Source: Phytoseiulus persimilis (Eukaryota; Arthropoda; Arachnida; Mesostigmata; Phytoseiidae). From it: a stretch of DNA of 64,000 bases. The position numbers were made by a program, and so were the translations under genes. The notes under the pieces were generated by a model, which was not told the origin of the DNA, did not search any database, and saw only the letters and a list, made by a program, of their open reading frames with translations. Positions 1 to 11,600 of the stretch are shown here, one piece after another. The stretch's first letter is position 1. Every line of letters starts with the position of its first letter. Location: the NCBI GenBank assembly GCA_037576195.1, contig CM075103.1, positions 12,772,001 to 12,836,000 of the forward strand. The letters run 5' to 3'.

Positions 1-839
1 AGAATTCCGATGAAGCTCTTGACCTTCACTCCTCGGCGGTGAGGGCCTTCGCGTCGACTCCGAGTGCGCAACGTGGGGAGTTATATTGTCCGCGGACGTG
101 AAAACGAACAGGGAGCAATTAGGGTTAGTGGGACACGCAAGACGACGATACTTGATTTCATGGAAGCGCCAGACAGGGGAAACTCTAGTTCTGGTGTCAG
201 GGAAGGATGAAATATAGTTTCACAACTGTTGTCTCTCCGCTCGGCTCGGACGAGGCGGAGGCTATCGCTCAAGGCTGTCAACGACTGACTAACGAACGGA
301 GGAGTAAACGAGAGATCGTTCTCGAAACTCGCGTGGCTAACAGCCATTCATGCAGGTATTCCGTCGGTTTCCGAGTTATTCCGGGCTGCAATCGATCTTA
401 TTCTCGATCAGGTGATCCTCTTGGATTCCCGGAATACATTTCTGGCGCTTTTCTCGCTCGGGATCCGTCGCCTGAGAGAGCACCATCCGATTCAGGAACT
501 TTCGAAGAGGTAATTAAACCCTTTCGGCTCCTCGTCGTCGGTGCGGAGGATGATAGTGCCCGATTGTCTCCTTCCACGTCACACTCACTTGAGAACGAAT
601 GCAGGATGGAATTGGAATCAGTGAACTTTTCACCGTGGAATGTTCTGGAGGCACGAAATTCGACTTGTGGTTCGCCGTTCCCAGATGTTCCCGCTCTGTG
701 GCTTGAGACTCGGGAGCTTCTCGAATCGGGTTCGATTGGAAGAGCTCTCTTCGAAGCATTCCCGTGATACTTCTGCGCCTTCGGGTATGCAGATGGCAGC
801 CTGGTGATCACAAGAGCTTGTGAATCCAGGCATTCATCA
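1..839. other. no supported gene
   Basis: A 186-codon ORF (207..767, +) is overlapped by a 137-codon ORF on the other strand (398..811). Neither shows a recognisable domain, signal peptide or repeat. I read both as chance ORFs, or at most unproven exons. Confidence 0.4.
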
Positions 840-1010
840 TTTCATGCCTCCAGTCGATCCGTATAGGAAGATGGATAATTAGTTTCTGATGGATGTATTC
901 ATCAGTGCCCATGGCAATTATGCATAATTCATCGATCTATCCATAAATCCATGGATTGATTGATGATGATTGATGAATGATTCCTGAACTTCCAAACTCT
1001 AGTGATCACC
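840..1010. repeat. AT-rich TGAT/TCAT stretch with a dispersed repeat word
   Basis: The stretch is richer in A+T than its surroundings and built from TGAT, GATT and TCAT words, with a short TTGA/TGAT run near 955..975. Its right part (about 975..997) matches 38036..38060 at roughly 20 of 23 bases (GATGAATGATTCCTGAACTT here, AATGAATGATCCCTGAACTT there). This suggests two copies of an old dispersed repeat. No coding function is seen. Confidence 0.4.
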
Positions 1011-4000
1011 AAGGAAAGTGTCTCTATGAGCTTGGCCAGCGCTTCATAATTCAGTCTGATCACTCAACGGACCACCTGAGAGAGCTCTGCAACTGGGCCG
1101 AGAGCTTCCACTGCACGAAAAGAAAACCTCGCGCTCAATTCAAGTCTATTCTACTCACTCGACCTCTGGGGCCAGTCGAGCGGAATTCACCGATCGTAAA
1201 AATCTCTAATCTCTAGCTCGGCAAGGAAACCGAGGAGCACCAAGCCCTCTTTAGCGTTGTCGTATTTAGAGTCCCTAATCCTCTGGAGCTGGACAGAACC
1301 GCTCTCCCATCTTCATCCTCGACTCAATTCGCGAAGCTCTTTCTTCGGAGCAGGCGTGATTTTCGGAAATACCTCTGGCGAGCTTGGTAAGGGGCTCAAA
1401 GTCGGACGTGAAGCTCGTCGAAATCGAGGTGGTAACGCGAGACTGAGCCCTGGTGATCGAAAACCTCGAGCTCTGACGAACCGAACTATGTTTGCGTGAG
1501 CCGCCACAGCGATGAGAGAAATTTAAACACCGGGTCTTCAGGCGGTTTCTGAGTCTCCAATCGAACGCGTTTAGCTCGAACCGGCGGCTCGCGGAAGGAG
1601 GCTCACATCGGGCTGAGCTAAGTACATTTTGCAGGAGCTCTCACTCAGTGCTTCCAACATAGCTAGAGACGATTATCATCCGGAGTGACGACTCAGCGGA
1701 GTGAGGAATCGAATCGCAAACGGCGATCCCGGTGGACTGAGAATCCAGTCCACGGATTCGAGTGGCTTGTCCTGTTCCGAAGCAGGGTCAAATGAACAGA
1801 TCAGTGCAGTTCAAAGATATGACCTGATTATGTTTCTCTGATAGCTGGAACTTGAAACCGTGTCGGAGATCCGGCAGCGAACGCAAGTTCTGAGAAGCTC
1901 CGCGTGATTCTGGCAAACCCGGATATTTGCTCCGCGAATCCCTCGAACGAATATCCGCATAACGGCTGACCTCTGGTTGGGTTCGAGCGATTTGGTAAAA
2001 TCAACCGATGCGAACCATCGGGATGCACGTCGAACCATAAGAGTCCAAACAGCGCTCCCTGGACGTTTCGAACTTAGCGACGAGCTTAAGGAACTGTGGC
2101 CGTCGGCTTCCCACTGCTCGTCGGATGGGAGAATCGTTGGGAAAAGATGGATATTCCGAAACGGGTGAGTTTACCCTCCTTCCCGCGAAACAGCCGTTAA
2201 AGCGTTCAAGCTCCTCCCTGTCTCTCGAGTTCTATCAACGCGAAGACTTTTGTGCTCACACGGGGTTCATTACGCTCCGACGGAGCTAGCGGTGACGACG
2301 AGAGGAATATATACGCCCATCGACGAAGGCGTGGAAAGTATTTAGGGTAAGTATCCGGAAAATCTTGGAGCCCTCAATGAATCCACTCGTATCGGCTGCC
2401 ATATCGGAATTCGTTGATGGGCAACCAGCCGTGAAAGAGGGAATAAATCAAACCGAACCTCGTTTTGGAAGGCTTTGGGAACTTTCTCGACAGGACTTTG
2501 GGGTGACTTTTGATGCGTCTTGTGATGGAATAACAAACGTGGATCGGTGGCTCTGCCGACCCACTACGAGAGCATCCCTTTCCTGATTCCTCCAAGGTCG
2601 AGAATCCGAAAGCCTACCTTTCAGAGCAAAGCCGGTCTGTAAATTCATTCTAGGAATTCCTGATTTCCAAACAGGAGACCTTCCAAATAGAATTCGCCCA
2701 AGGGTTCCGAATCCTCCCATTAAAACAGGATGGCGCCGCAAACAGAGTACTCGTTTGGCACCGCATCCAGCTCCCTCCGGGAGGGGGAGCCTCAAGACAC
2801 AACCTCGAAGTTGGATGGGGGGAAAGGCCGCCCTTCATCCTTCAATGGCACTTTGATCCACATCACGTCGATCGTCAATATCGGAGCCCCGTTGTTGTTG
2901 TTGGAGCCACCGGACACGGAAACTCGAGTCCCCGGGGCTTCATCATCGAACATCGCTACGAGTAAATCAAACCACAACGTGCGCAGACTGTCAGGACTCT
3001 CTCTTAGCAGGAAGACCGATGGAATGACCGCGTCTTCGGGATAGTTCAATTCATCCAAATGTCTCGATGAAAGATGTATCCAAGACCTAAAAACCCTCCG
3101 AGCAGGCTTCATTCCTGAGAGGCCAAAAAAATCCGAAAGTTTGCCCCGTTCTCTCAGCGCGTGAGATTTCCATCGGAGTGCTCAAACCTCTGAGCAGCTC
3201 ATCAGCTGTCTCTGTCGAGCTGCTCTGTCTTCTCCCAGACTTTCGTCGGACCTGTTTCGCACCAGTCAGAGCGAAAACAACATCGACGGCCTTCTACGCT
3301 ACTATTTTCTTTTTTTTCGTAGCTGTCGCCGGCGTCGACATCTCAGAGAGAATCAGCCTCAAGCCAATGACCTTTACCGGTGTCAAGCCAAGAGGCTCTC
3401 TACAGTTGTGTAGTTTCATTATTTTCCTTTCGGATTTCCTCGACAGATTGTTAGGGTTGTGCTCGATGCTTCACGAGAATGGGGAGAGGGAAACCCCGCT
3501 CTCAGAGGTCGGCCTTGCGCTGTACCCGAGTTACATATGAGAACGCCATAAAGAAGCCGACGTCGGTCTGAAATCCCTGTCGACGAATTACGAGCTTCCC
3601 GTTTCTCCGCATCAGCGTTCCTCTTCCGTTGGATCGATCAGCTGGAGTGTTCTCCTCCTCTCCCACCGCTATCAGTCGCAGAAAAACAACTGCAACTCGT
3701 TCGCCTATTCGTCCGACCAACAACACTACTCAGCAGCGATTTCTGGCGGCTTCACGAGGGAGCGGAATTTCTTGCACGCTCGAAACGATGTGGGGCTCTG
3801 TGCCAAACTATTTTCATGGTAGGTCTTGCGCAATGAAAATGAGAGCGGAGGGAATCGAACTTCGTTTAGAGTTTCGCGGTTTGGACTTCGAATACGCTTT
3901 CAGGCTGCGGTTTGGCTTCAGATGTTCGGCCTATAACAGTCCAGTCGCGCGAAACAACCCCATTCTCGAGTCGCACGGAAACAGTTTCACCAGGGAGTCC

Positions 4001-5924
4001 CCTCGAAGAAAGGAAAAGTGACCGTCGGAAACACCCGCTGCCCTCAAATAAGAACGAAGCGTTTCGCTCACTACGCGGCCGTCGTTTTCCTCAGACAGAT
4101 CGTGGTTTGGCGCGTTATGGCAACGTTATCACAGTTTCCCGAGTAGCCGAGATATTTTGCGGAGCTGACGCGTTGTCAGGCGAAATGCGCGAGCCTCTTT
4201 GAGGCACGGCTCAACGTCGGGCACGTGTGCACGATTACATCCGATGCCTCATTCTAAACCACACTCTCCGAATAGCATTTTAGGTACGTACACGAAGCAG
4301 TCCATACCGCATGCTGCGATTTCCATCGACAGTTCAGGAGGAACCCAAAAGTTCGAAACAACTCTTCCTGACGCCATCGTGACATTTCTAGCCATTACTT
4401 GCGACTTCCTGTGGACATCCTCGGATTTTTTGGCGCCACATCTTCGACAGTGATCTCATTCCTCGCTTCGGACATCCCCATCGTGAGAGAGAGGGAACCG
4501 AGCCCGGGGAGTCCTCCACGCCAGAGATTCCTCCAAACAAGAAGTGGAATTTCTACTTGGGGTCAGGACATCAAGAGAAATCGGGTCACATCGGACCTGA
4601 CGAGATTGTGCTTTAAATTGCAGCTGCCCGAAAAACTCCGAGCTCTGTGATCTCCTCCGCTATCGATATCAGAGATGGGAGTTATGGTATCCAGAGGAGT
4701 CCTGGGAAATCAAAGCACGCAATTATTCCTACTAGGACTTGCGGAGGGAGGCGCCAAAACCTACACAGATACGCGTCGAGGGGAAGAACGTCAGAGACTT
4801 GAACAATACGGCCCACAGCGCTCGAATGAGATCCGGTGTTTCTCTAATCTCCGATTCTGCTGCGCTTCCGAAAACCACTCCGCCCAGGATCTGGGTCCGC
4901 ATCCGGAACCCAGCACGAAACGGAAGCGGAGGAGAACATCGAACGAGTCCTACACGTCGCTCAGTCCCGCAACGGTTCGGCAACTGAGGGAATTTGATCT
5001 CTTCCAGTCGGGCGACCCCCATCTCTCCGCGAACCTGTCGCCATTCCCGGATTTTGAACAAATTGGAATGTTAGAAGAAAAAGATCTCAGAACGGTGCCG
5101 TCACTGAATGTTACGTCGCAGAGCGTCAACGTGCTCAAGATATCTCACTGTCGCCGATCGCCTCAGAATGCGAAATTCTCGCAGAATCGACACTCATGTT
5201 CGTATCGTAAGCCAGACCCCCAAAATGCTCGTTCGGAGACTTCATTCATACTGCCCGAGTGCTGAAGTAAGAGGCGTCTCGTTGAGATCGGAAACTCCAT
5301 ATCTGTCTGTGAAATGCGGCAGCGAAGACGCGACGATGGCGATCACGATTGCATGATGCCGGGGAAGACACGGGCGTAGCTGGGGAGGGTGCCGCCCGGG
5401 GCGGGAATCAGCAGTTTCCGGGAAAGGCGTCAGCATACCTTTTCCGAGAACCAGGAGCTACCGAGCAAATGTTTTCTGGGGCCGGGACGCCGCCCGGAGC
5501 GAATGTTATTTGCACATCATTACGAAATTCCACTAATTCCACTGATATGAAATATCAGCTCCGACGTCGGCGTCCGAGAGCGAGCTGAGGACGATCGGTC
5601 GGAGTCGACCGATGAGCAACGAAAGCTGCGCGAGCAGCCGCCTGCTCAACGGTGATTACGAACCGCTAAAAGCACACACACAAAGACCGGCTTCCGCGAC
5701 GAGACACTTTCGCCAGTGTTTTTTCAGCGTTCGCTTGTCTCCATGCACTCTTCTCTGAGGCGAGGTGAGTTAGCCGGGATGCTGTTGAAGTGCATCCGGG
5801 CGTTGTAGTCGGTATCCTGATACTTCTGTGAGGGGGTAGGCAACTCTCCTTCCCAGCTGTTGATGACCTCAGCCGAAGTGGAAGACGCGACGCAGTTTCC
5901 CGTGGCCTTTTTCGTTTCGGACTA
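1011..5924. other. no supported gene
   Basis: Only short, mutually overlapping ORFs occur. The longest is 196 codons at 4675..5265 (+), opposed by 109 codons at 4732..5061 (-). No domain, transposase motif, tRNA or long repeat was recognised. Composition is even, with many TCGA and TTCGAA words as in the rest of the window. Confidence 0.4.
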
Positions 5925-6141
5925 CCCTAAAGTCTGGGAGATGAGGAACTACTCTTTTGACTGAGAACATTACGGGAACTCCTGCTTGTGTGCACGCATG
6001 TGAATCCCGATGATTTTGCACGATGAAGCAACGTTCCGTCAATCACGGAAGAATGCCGAATCTCGAAAATTCCATCGATGACTGTGAATTCTGGTGAATT
6101 TATGGTTGAAAAAGTAGTCCTTCATCTCCCAGACTTTAGGG
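5925..6141. mobile_element. 217-bp MITE with TA target duplication
   Basis: The two ends are inverted repeats. The outer 20 bases are identical (CCCTAAAGTCTGGGAGATGA inward from each end), and similarity continues to about 34 bases with four mismatches. The left end is preceded by TA (5923..5924) and the right end followed by TA (6142..6143). This pattern, short length with perfect outer ends and a TA duplication, is that of a non-autonomous Tc1/mariner-like element. The interior has no coding potential. The nearly perfect ends suggest fairly recent insertion compared with the other relics here. The parent transposase is not in the window. Confidence 0.75.
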
Positions 6142-6143
6142 TA

Positions 6144-8309
6144 CTGCATCTGACAGAGTACCATCAAAAGCTCATGGAGCAATTTTTTGTTGCATTGTTG
6201 CTTGTTGCCTGTTGATTGCAGGGCCGTTTGTGTCGTACGCCGAGATCCATGAGCTTGACCCAATGTTGGACCTCTGCCACCAGCAAACGTGGAGGTCTAC
6301 ATCGATTATAATTGAGGATGAATCCGCATTGATCGCCTGTGATTGAATCAAGCGGAAGAACGCGCGAGCCAATCATTGGAGGGAAAAATGGGCGCGACAG
6401 GTCGCTTCGAGAGTTCGGGTGCGGAGCATCCGATAATGAATCAATTTCAGACATCAACATCACTCAGTTGGACCACCGTGGCCCCGCGAAGATTGTCAAA
6501 GAAAACATCGGGACCCGCCATTGTAATCTGCTTTGCGCAAAGGGTGAGAGTCCGAGAGAGCTCCTCAGATATCCGTTGGATTCCTCCAGGAATTCAATCG
6601 ATTTCACGGAAATATGAGTCCAGAGCCAGATAAACTCTAAGCTCGTACGGACTCAACCTGCTGCGAACAGGTTGTCAATCCGTCTCCTTCGATGAGAGCT
6701 CATATTCCTCCATAGTTTCTAGGAATTCGATCTGTCATTAGGCCGCTGGATTCCTTTCTCAGGGGCTCAGGAGGGAACAACAACGGGGTTTCTTGCGCTG
6801 ATGAGAGAACAGCTGGCTCGGTCCGCTGTTTCCTGTCATCATGCGACTCCCGAGCGTGCGAGTATGCAACCGCCGACGCTGGGTTGATCAGGGTTCCTAG
6901 AAAGTCAGGACGACTGTTCATGCACTTCACTCTTGCTGTGCTCTTATGTTCTTGAATATTTGAGTGATTTAATTATGAACAACATCTTTGACCGTGGGCG
7001 TTTCCCGCGGATGATGGAAACCTCGCTTGAGCATGCATGAACGAACGGATCGCCGAGGATCGGCCATTACAGTGAACATCGGACAGAATGGGAGACAGAG
7101 ATGCAGATCGCGCTCAGCATGTGGCGCCCTCTTCAAGCCGCGGAAACCTGTTCTCTTGATGTCTTCCATTAGGTCATGGCCATACGCTGGAGAACCCGTT
7201 CTCGCTTCCTTCCCGCAGAGCGTTTCAGCTCCTGGTGTGAATTCCGGGCGGAGCTCGTTCGAAGTATCCCCATCCCCGCGTGCAAGTAGGCCGGCCGGAC
7301 CGCTTTCCGGTGGGAGTCATGTGCTGTCAACCTGATGTCGGCTGCCGAGACGTTTCTGACGCCTCGGGCGAAACTCTGAGACGAATTGATTGAAAACAGA
7401 CCCGAGTCATTCGAGGGTCTCAGTCAACGAGCGGGACTACATCAAGCAGTTGACAGGAGACAATTTCACGAAGTGCACTTCGAGTGGTGGTCTCGAATCC
7501 AATGAGACAGCTCGTGACACCGACCTCCTGTGTTGTTTTACGTGGTCCATATGCGCGTTCGCAGATTGGGACCTTCTTCTCGGGCGTCTCGCTGTGGTCG
7601 CCCCCCTTGCGTCCCAAGTTCCCAGAGCTTCATTCTCCTTCCTCTGTTCACGTTTCCCTTATTCCCATCCTTTCAGCGAAATCGCGAATTCTCTTCAACA
7701 GAGATTCCGATCGTGCGAATGGCTCTGAACACCACGAATTCTCGAGTCGAAAGTCACGTTTCCAAATACAGCGACGCGCCACGCAGTAACGCGCACGGGC
7801 ACGCTCGCTTGTTAGCCCGACGCTTTTCTCCCAGTAGTTGCACTCCCGAACTCGACCGCAGGTCTTTGAATGTTTCGCCGAGCTTCTTCCCACCGGTGCG
7901 TCTCCACTTCGAGGCTCGTTTGGAGCGTTCGGCGGCGCAAACTTGGTTGAGTGTTCTATTCATGCAGTCTGTTAGGGAGCCACAGTCTAGTTGCTCGCTG
8001 GCGGGCGTGAGCAGCATAGTGAAAGGCTCCCACAAACGATGACAGAATCCACTGTTGGAATCTCCTAATAATCAAGTGAAGATCCCTTGTTCCCATCAGA
8101 ATCCCAGCGAGCCATTCAACGAATAGGAGACGCACGTCGATAGACTTGCTTCCGGAAGCTAAAATCGTGAAAGAAGCAGTTCCTGTCGGCGGAAGAGTTT
8201 CTTAACGAACAATATCAGGTGCAGGACTCGACTGTAATTGCGCGAGACGGAAATTTAGGTCCATTCCACTCGAGGAAGTTCTGTTATGAGGCTTTGTCTG
8301 ATCGGCGTG
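6144..8309. other. no supported gene
   Basis: Short overlapping ORFs only, such as 7530..8042 (+, 170 codons) opposed by 7648..7893 and 7754..8035 (-). No recognisable domain or repeat was seen. Confidence 0.4.
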
Positions 8310-8640
8310 CTTTCTGCGCCTGTTCTCCGAGATTTTCCCCACTTCTCCCCCGATTTTTCCGCTTTTCGTTCACATCCACCCGAATCCCGCTCACATTTTA
8401 TTTTTTTTCATTTCCATCTTCAGAATAGTCATTATATTTGCTCGACCTGGGGGGCATCGGATGATTCGAGGATCCTGTCTATTTATCTATTATTTCAAAA
8501 AAAAACAGAGTTTCTCCATTGTATCATGGAATATCTCCTGGTTTCGCCCTCCTTCCCCAATTTTCCCCGACTTTCTTCATTTCCTCCCATTTTCCTCAGG
8601 TTTGTCCCTCCTCCGTCCTCTATGGTATCATATATTGGAA
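8310..8640 (+). repeat. two pyrimidine-rich blocks
   Basis: The + strand is strongly C/T biased at about 8316..8430 and again at 8540..8630, with a run of eight T at 8401..8408. The blocks share a loose TTCCCCACTTCTCCCC / TTCCCCAATTTTCCCC pattern, which suggests an old duplication. The second runs into TTTTCCTCAGGTTTG (about 8592..8606), which resembles a 3' splice acceptor. No flanking exon could be recognised, so this may simply be low-complexity DNA. Confidence 0.35.
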
Positions 8641-11600
8641 ACGTTCAAAAGACGTTGGAAATGACTCGAGCAAGCGGGACGCGGAAAAGCTCTCGGACAC
8701 GCCGTCACTAATTAGAAACGTCGAGAGCTGAGACACGTCCGCTCGCACAAGATGTTTACGAGGCTGTTGTCGTGGACGCATCGGCTCTCGTGGAAGCCAT
8801 TCTGAATGGGAGGAGTTACTCAACTGGAGTTCTCAGCAGAAACAAAAAAGCACCAGACCCCTGCATCGTTAAGCAAGAATCTCCGCTCTTGAATCTTTGA
8901 GCGTGACTGACCAAGCCAGGAACCAAGTCAGCGACATCACATCTATCGGCGTCAACCGCCGCAACGGCGCGAGCGGCGGCCAAAGAAAAAAACGTCTGCC
9001 AGCGACCGGCAGATTTCCCATACCCACCGGGGAAGCCGACGATATACTTGAGTTGAGCGTTTCCGGTGAGCGAACTCAAATCAGCGGTTTGTCGGAATTC
9101 GTTTTCGTCGTTGTTCTTCTCTATTCGTTTATATTCCAGTTCTCTCGCATCCAATCGAACGAGCCGCGTCCCGAGCGGTTTTCGCTCCTCCCGGAAGAGC
9201 GGATCGAGGAATTCTGCATGCTGAACATTATGTTTCATGTTGAACCCCGCGTTGAGAGGACCGACAGCAAGTTCGTTCAAGTTTCTCCGAATCTCAAAAT
9301 CGTGACAGCAAGATCACGGCTGTTGAGTGATTATGGAGTTTCGGTTTGCTGAGTCGGCTCCCGAACTTTGCCAAAAATCCAATTAACTAACCGCCGCCCG
9401 TACCCGCTGCGTCGTTGTAGGGAAAATGTGTGAGAATGCCAAAGAGTTCTGTTACTTTCTAACTCGACGGGTTCGACGTTCCCCTGCTGCCACAATGTCG
9501 GGTGCCAGGTATACAAAGTATCACAAGGTATGCAACTGTGAAGTGGTCCTAGAGGTTCCTCGGAAATCTGTTTTTCAGAGGAGGTCCCGATTCCCTGCCT
9601 TGCCCCACGGGGCCGACGAACGGAGTCTCGAGAAAGGAGTCCACTGTGGCGAATCCCTCAACAGCACGCTTCCGACGCCCTCGACCAGAAGTGCCTTCTG
9701 ATCAGAAGAATCTCGGGATTTCTTGCGAGAGACTAGAAAACAAGAGTCGGACGCTCCGCCGCGAGTTGTTTTGTGTGGATCTCGTGTCGAGGATCTCCTC
9801 GATAGAACCCGTACTTCCCAAGAAATATAGAGTAATCCTTCTATCAACATGAGAACGATCAAAAAACTTCTAAGGAGGGTAACTGAGAGAGTGTCGATCA
9901 CCATTCTCCGCCTCCCGGGGACTCTGGCCATTTTGGAGAACCATCCGCATCGTCAGAATTTCATCGAGGCGTGCGATCGAGTTCTTTCCGATTCTCGGAG
10001 TGACTTTGACGTGACGCGTTTCGCTACGATAGAGCTAGACCGATGAAATCGTCCACTTACTGAGTTTCGCCGGTGTCGGTCATTTTTCTCGTCTTCCACT
10101 TCAAGTAACTTGCCTCGCTCTTCACTCACTTCTTCTGGCCGTTGGCTGGAGACTCTGCCCTGACACACTGGGGAGGCGAATCGAATGGTTGCTCGCAGTG
10201 CATATATCACTGGTTTGGAAACAAGCTTCTTTCCGGGAGCGTGCTCCATTCATCCAGCGGAACAGGGGCATCGAGTTGCTCACGATGGCTCGGCGTTTTT
10301 CAGACCCCTAGAAGAAACGGGGACTGGGGGGCCTCGCAAGCAGGGAACGCGTTTCTCGAAGCTACATAGCGTTCAGTTTTCCGGGTGCTGGGGGTTGAGT
10401 CCCGAAACGCTTCCTCGAGGGGGCAGTGCGCTCCTGGAGAAGTGAAAGAACGAACGGATCGATGAATAACTTGATGGATCGGGTGCGACTCGCTGAAGCA
10501 TTCAGATCGAGAAGTTCGCAGAAACTGTCCAAGTGGTTCTTCCTTGACGGTGCAATGCTCTTGATTCTAGTTGTTGAACACCTCGTTGCCAACCGAACAG
10601 CTCTCCTCTATTTCTTCCAATATTCTGCAGCAGAAAACGTTGTAAACCACTTCCGAATCGGCAACGAATAAGGATAACGTGTCAGACTATGAATTCACTT
10701 CCGAACATCACGGCTCAACAAGCGCTTCCGCAGAATATGAAGAATCGTAATTTGGACAGAATTTATCATCAGGAAGTGGGGGCACGGAATGATTTCCCCG
10801 CTAATTCCAGTCTAATCTCAATTTTTTTCATGTCATTACGACGAACGGCAGAAAATTCACGAAATTGGAGAGCGGAAGCGTTCAGCGATTCTGCTAGATG
10901 CTCATATTCCTACCATCTACCGGGATGAGCTTCGTTGGAAACTACTGTTCTGATGGCTTATATCGTTTCCCTGTCTCTTGTTCAGCTGTTCTCCCGCAAT
11001 GTGTGGCAGAGCAAAATATTTCCACAAAGTAGTGCGTTCTCCAGCTTCTTCCACACGTCCGGAGACTGTGCGAGAAGATCATCCTCACTCCAACTATAGC
11101 TCCGGAACGCTGCTCGATCAGCCATCCGTACGCAACGAGAACTCGAGGAAGGCTGTATCCCGAGATTGGTTCGACTGACATCAGAATACCAGAATGAGCA
11201 ACACTGACAAGCGGAACGATAGCTGCTCGTCCTTCACGCAAGCAATAGGTGCTCACCACAGAATGCGGGATCATCGATTAGCTCGTGCGTCTGTTGGCGG
11301 AATTCTGGCGAGATTAGTGCCGCAATCGGATTCCATGAGCGACTTCCCCTCAGCGGATCGGTACCAATTCAGTTCTTTCACCTAGCGGGTGATCGAACCT
11401 GAGAGTAAAGGAGCTCACACAGGCGAGCACAAAGCTCGATAACTTGGACTTCCTATAGGGGGATTTCCTCTTTCTTCGCCTCGGTGTCACGGCCGATCTT
11501 CTCTTTCCCCGGAACGATCAACGAGGAGAATCAAACCTCCATCAGCTAGAGAAAGTGTTCGGCCCCGTGCGCCTCGAGATTGTTTTGCCGCTGTATTGTT

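Noticed and set aside
207..767. 186-codon ORF near the left edge
   Set aside because: No recognisable domain, opposed by a 137-codon ORF on the other strand, and the TCGA-rich composition lowers stop frequency in all frames.
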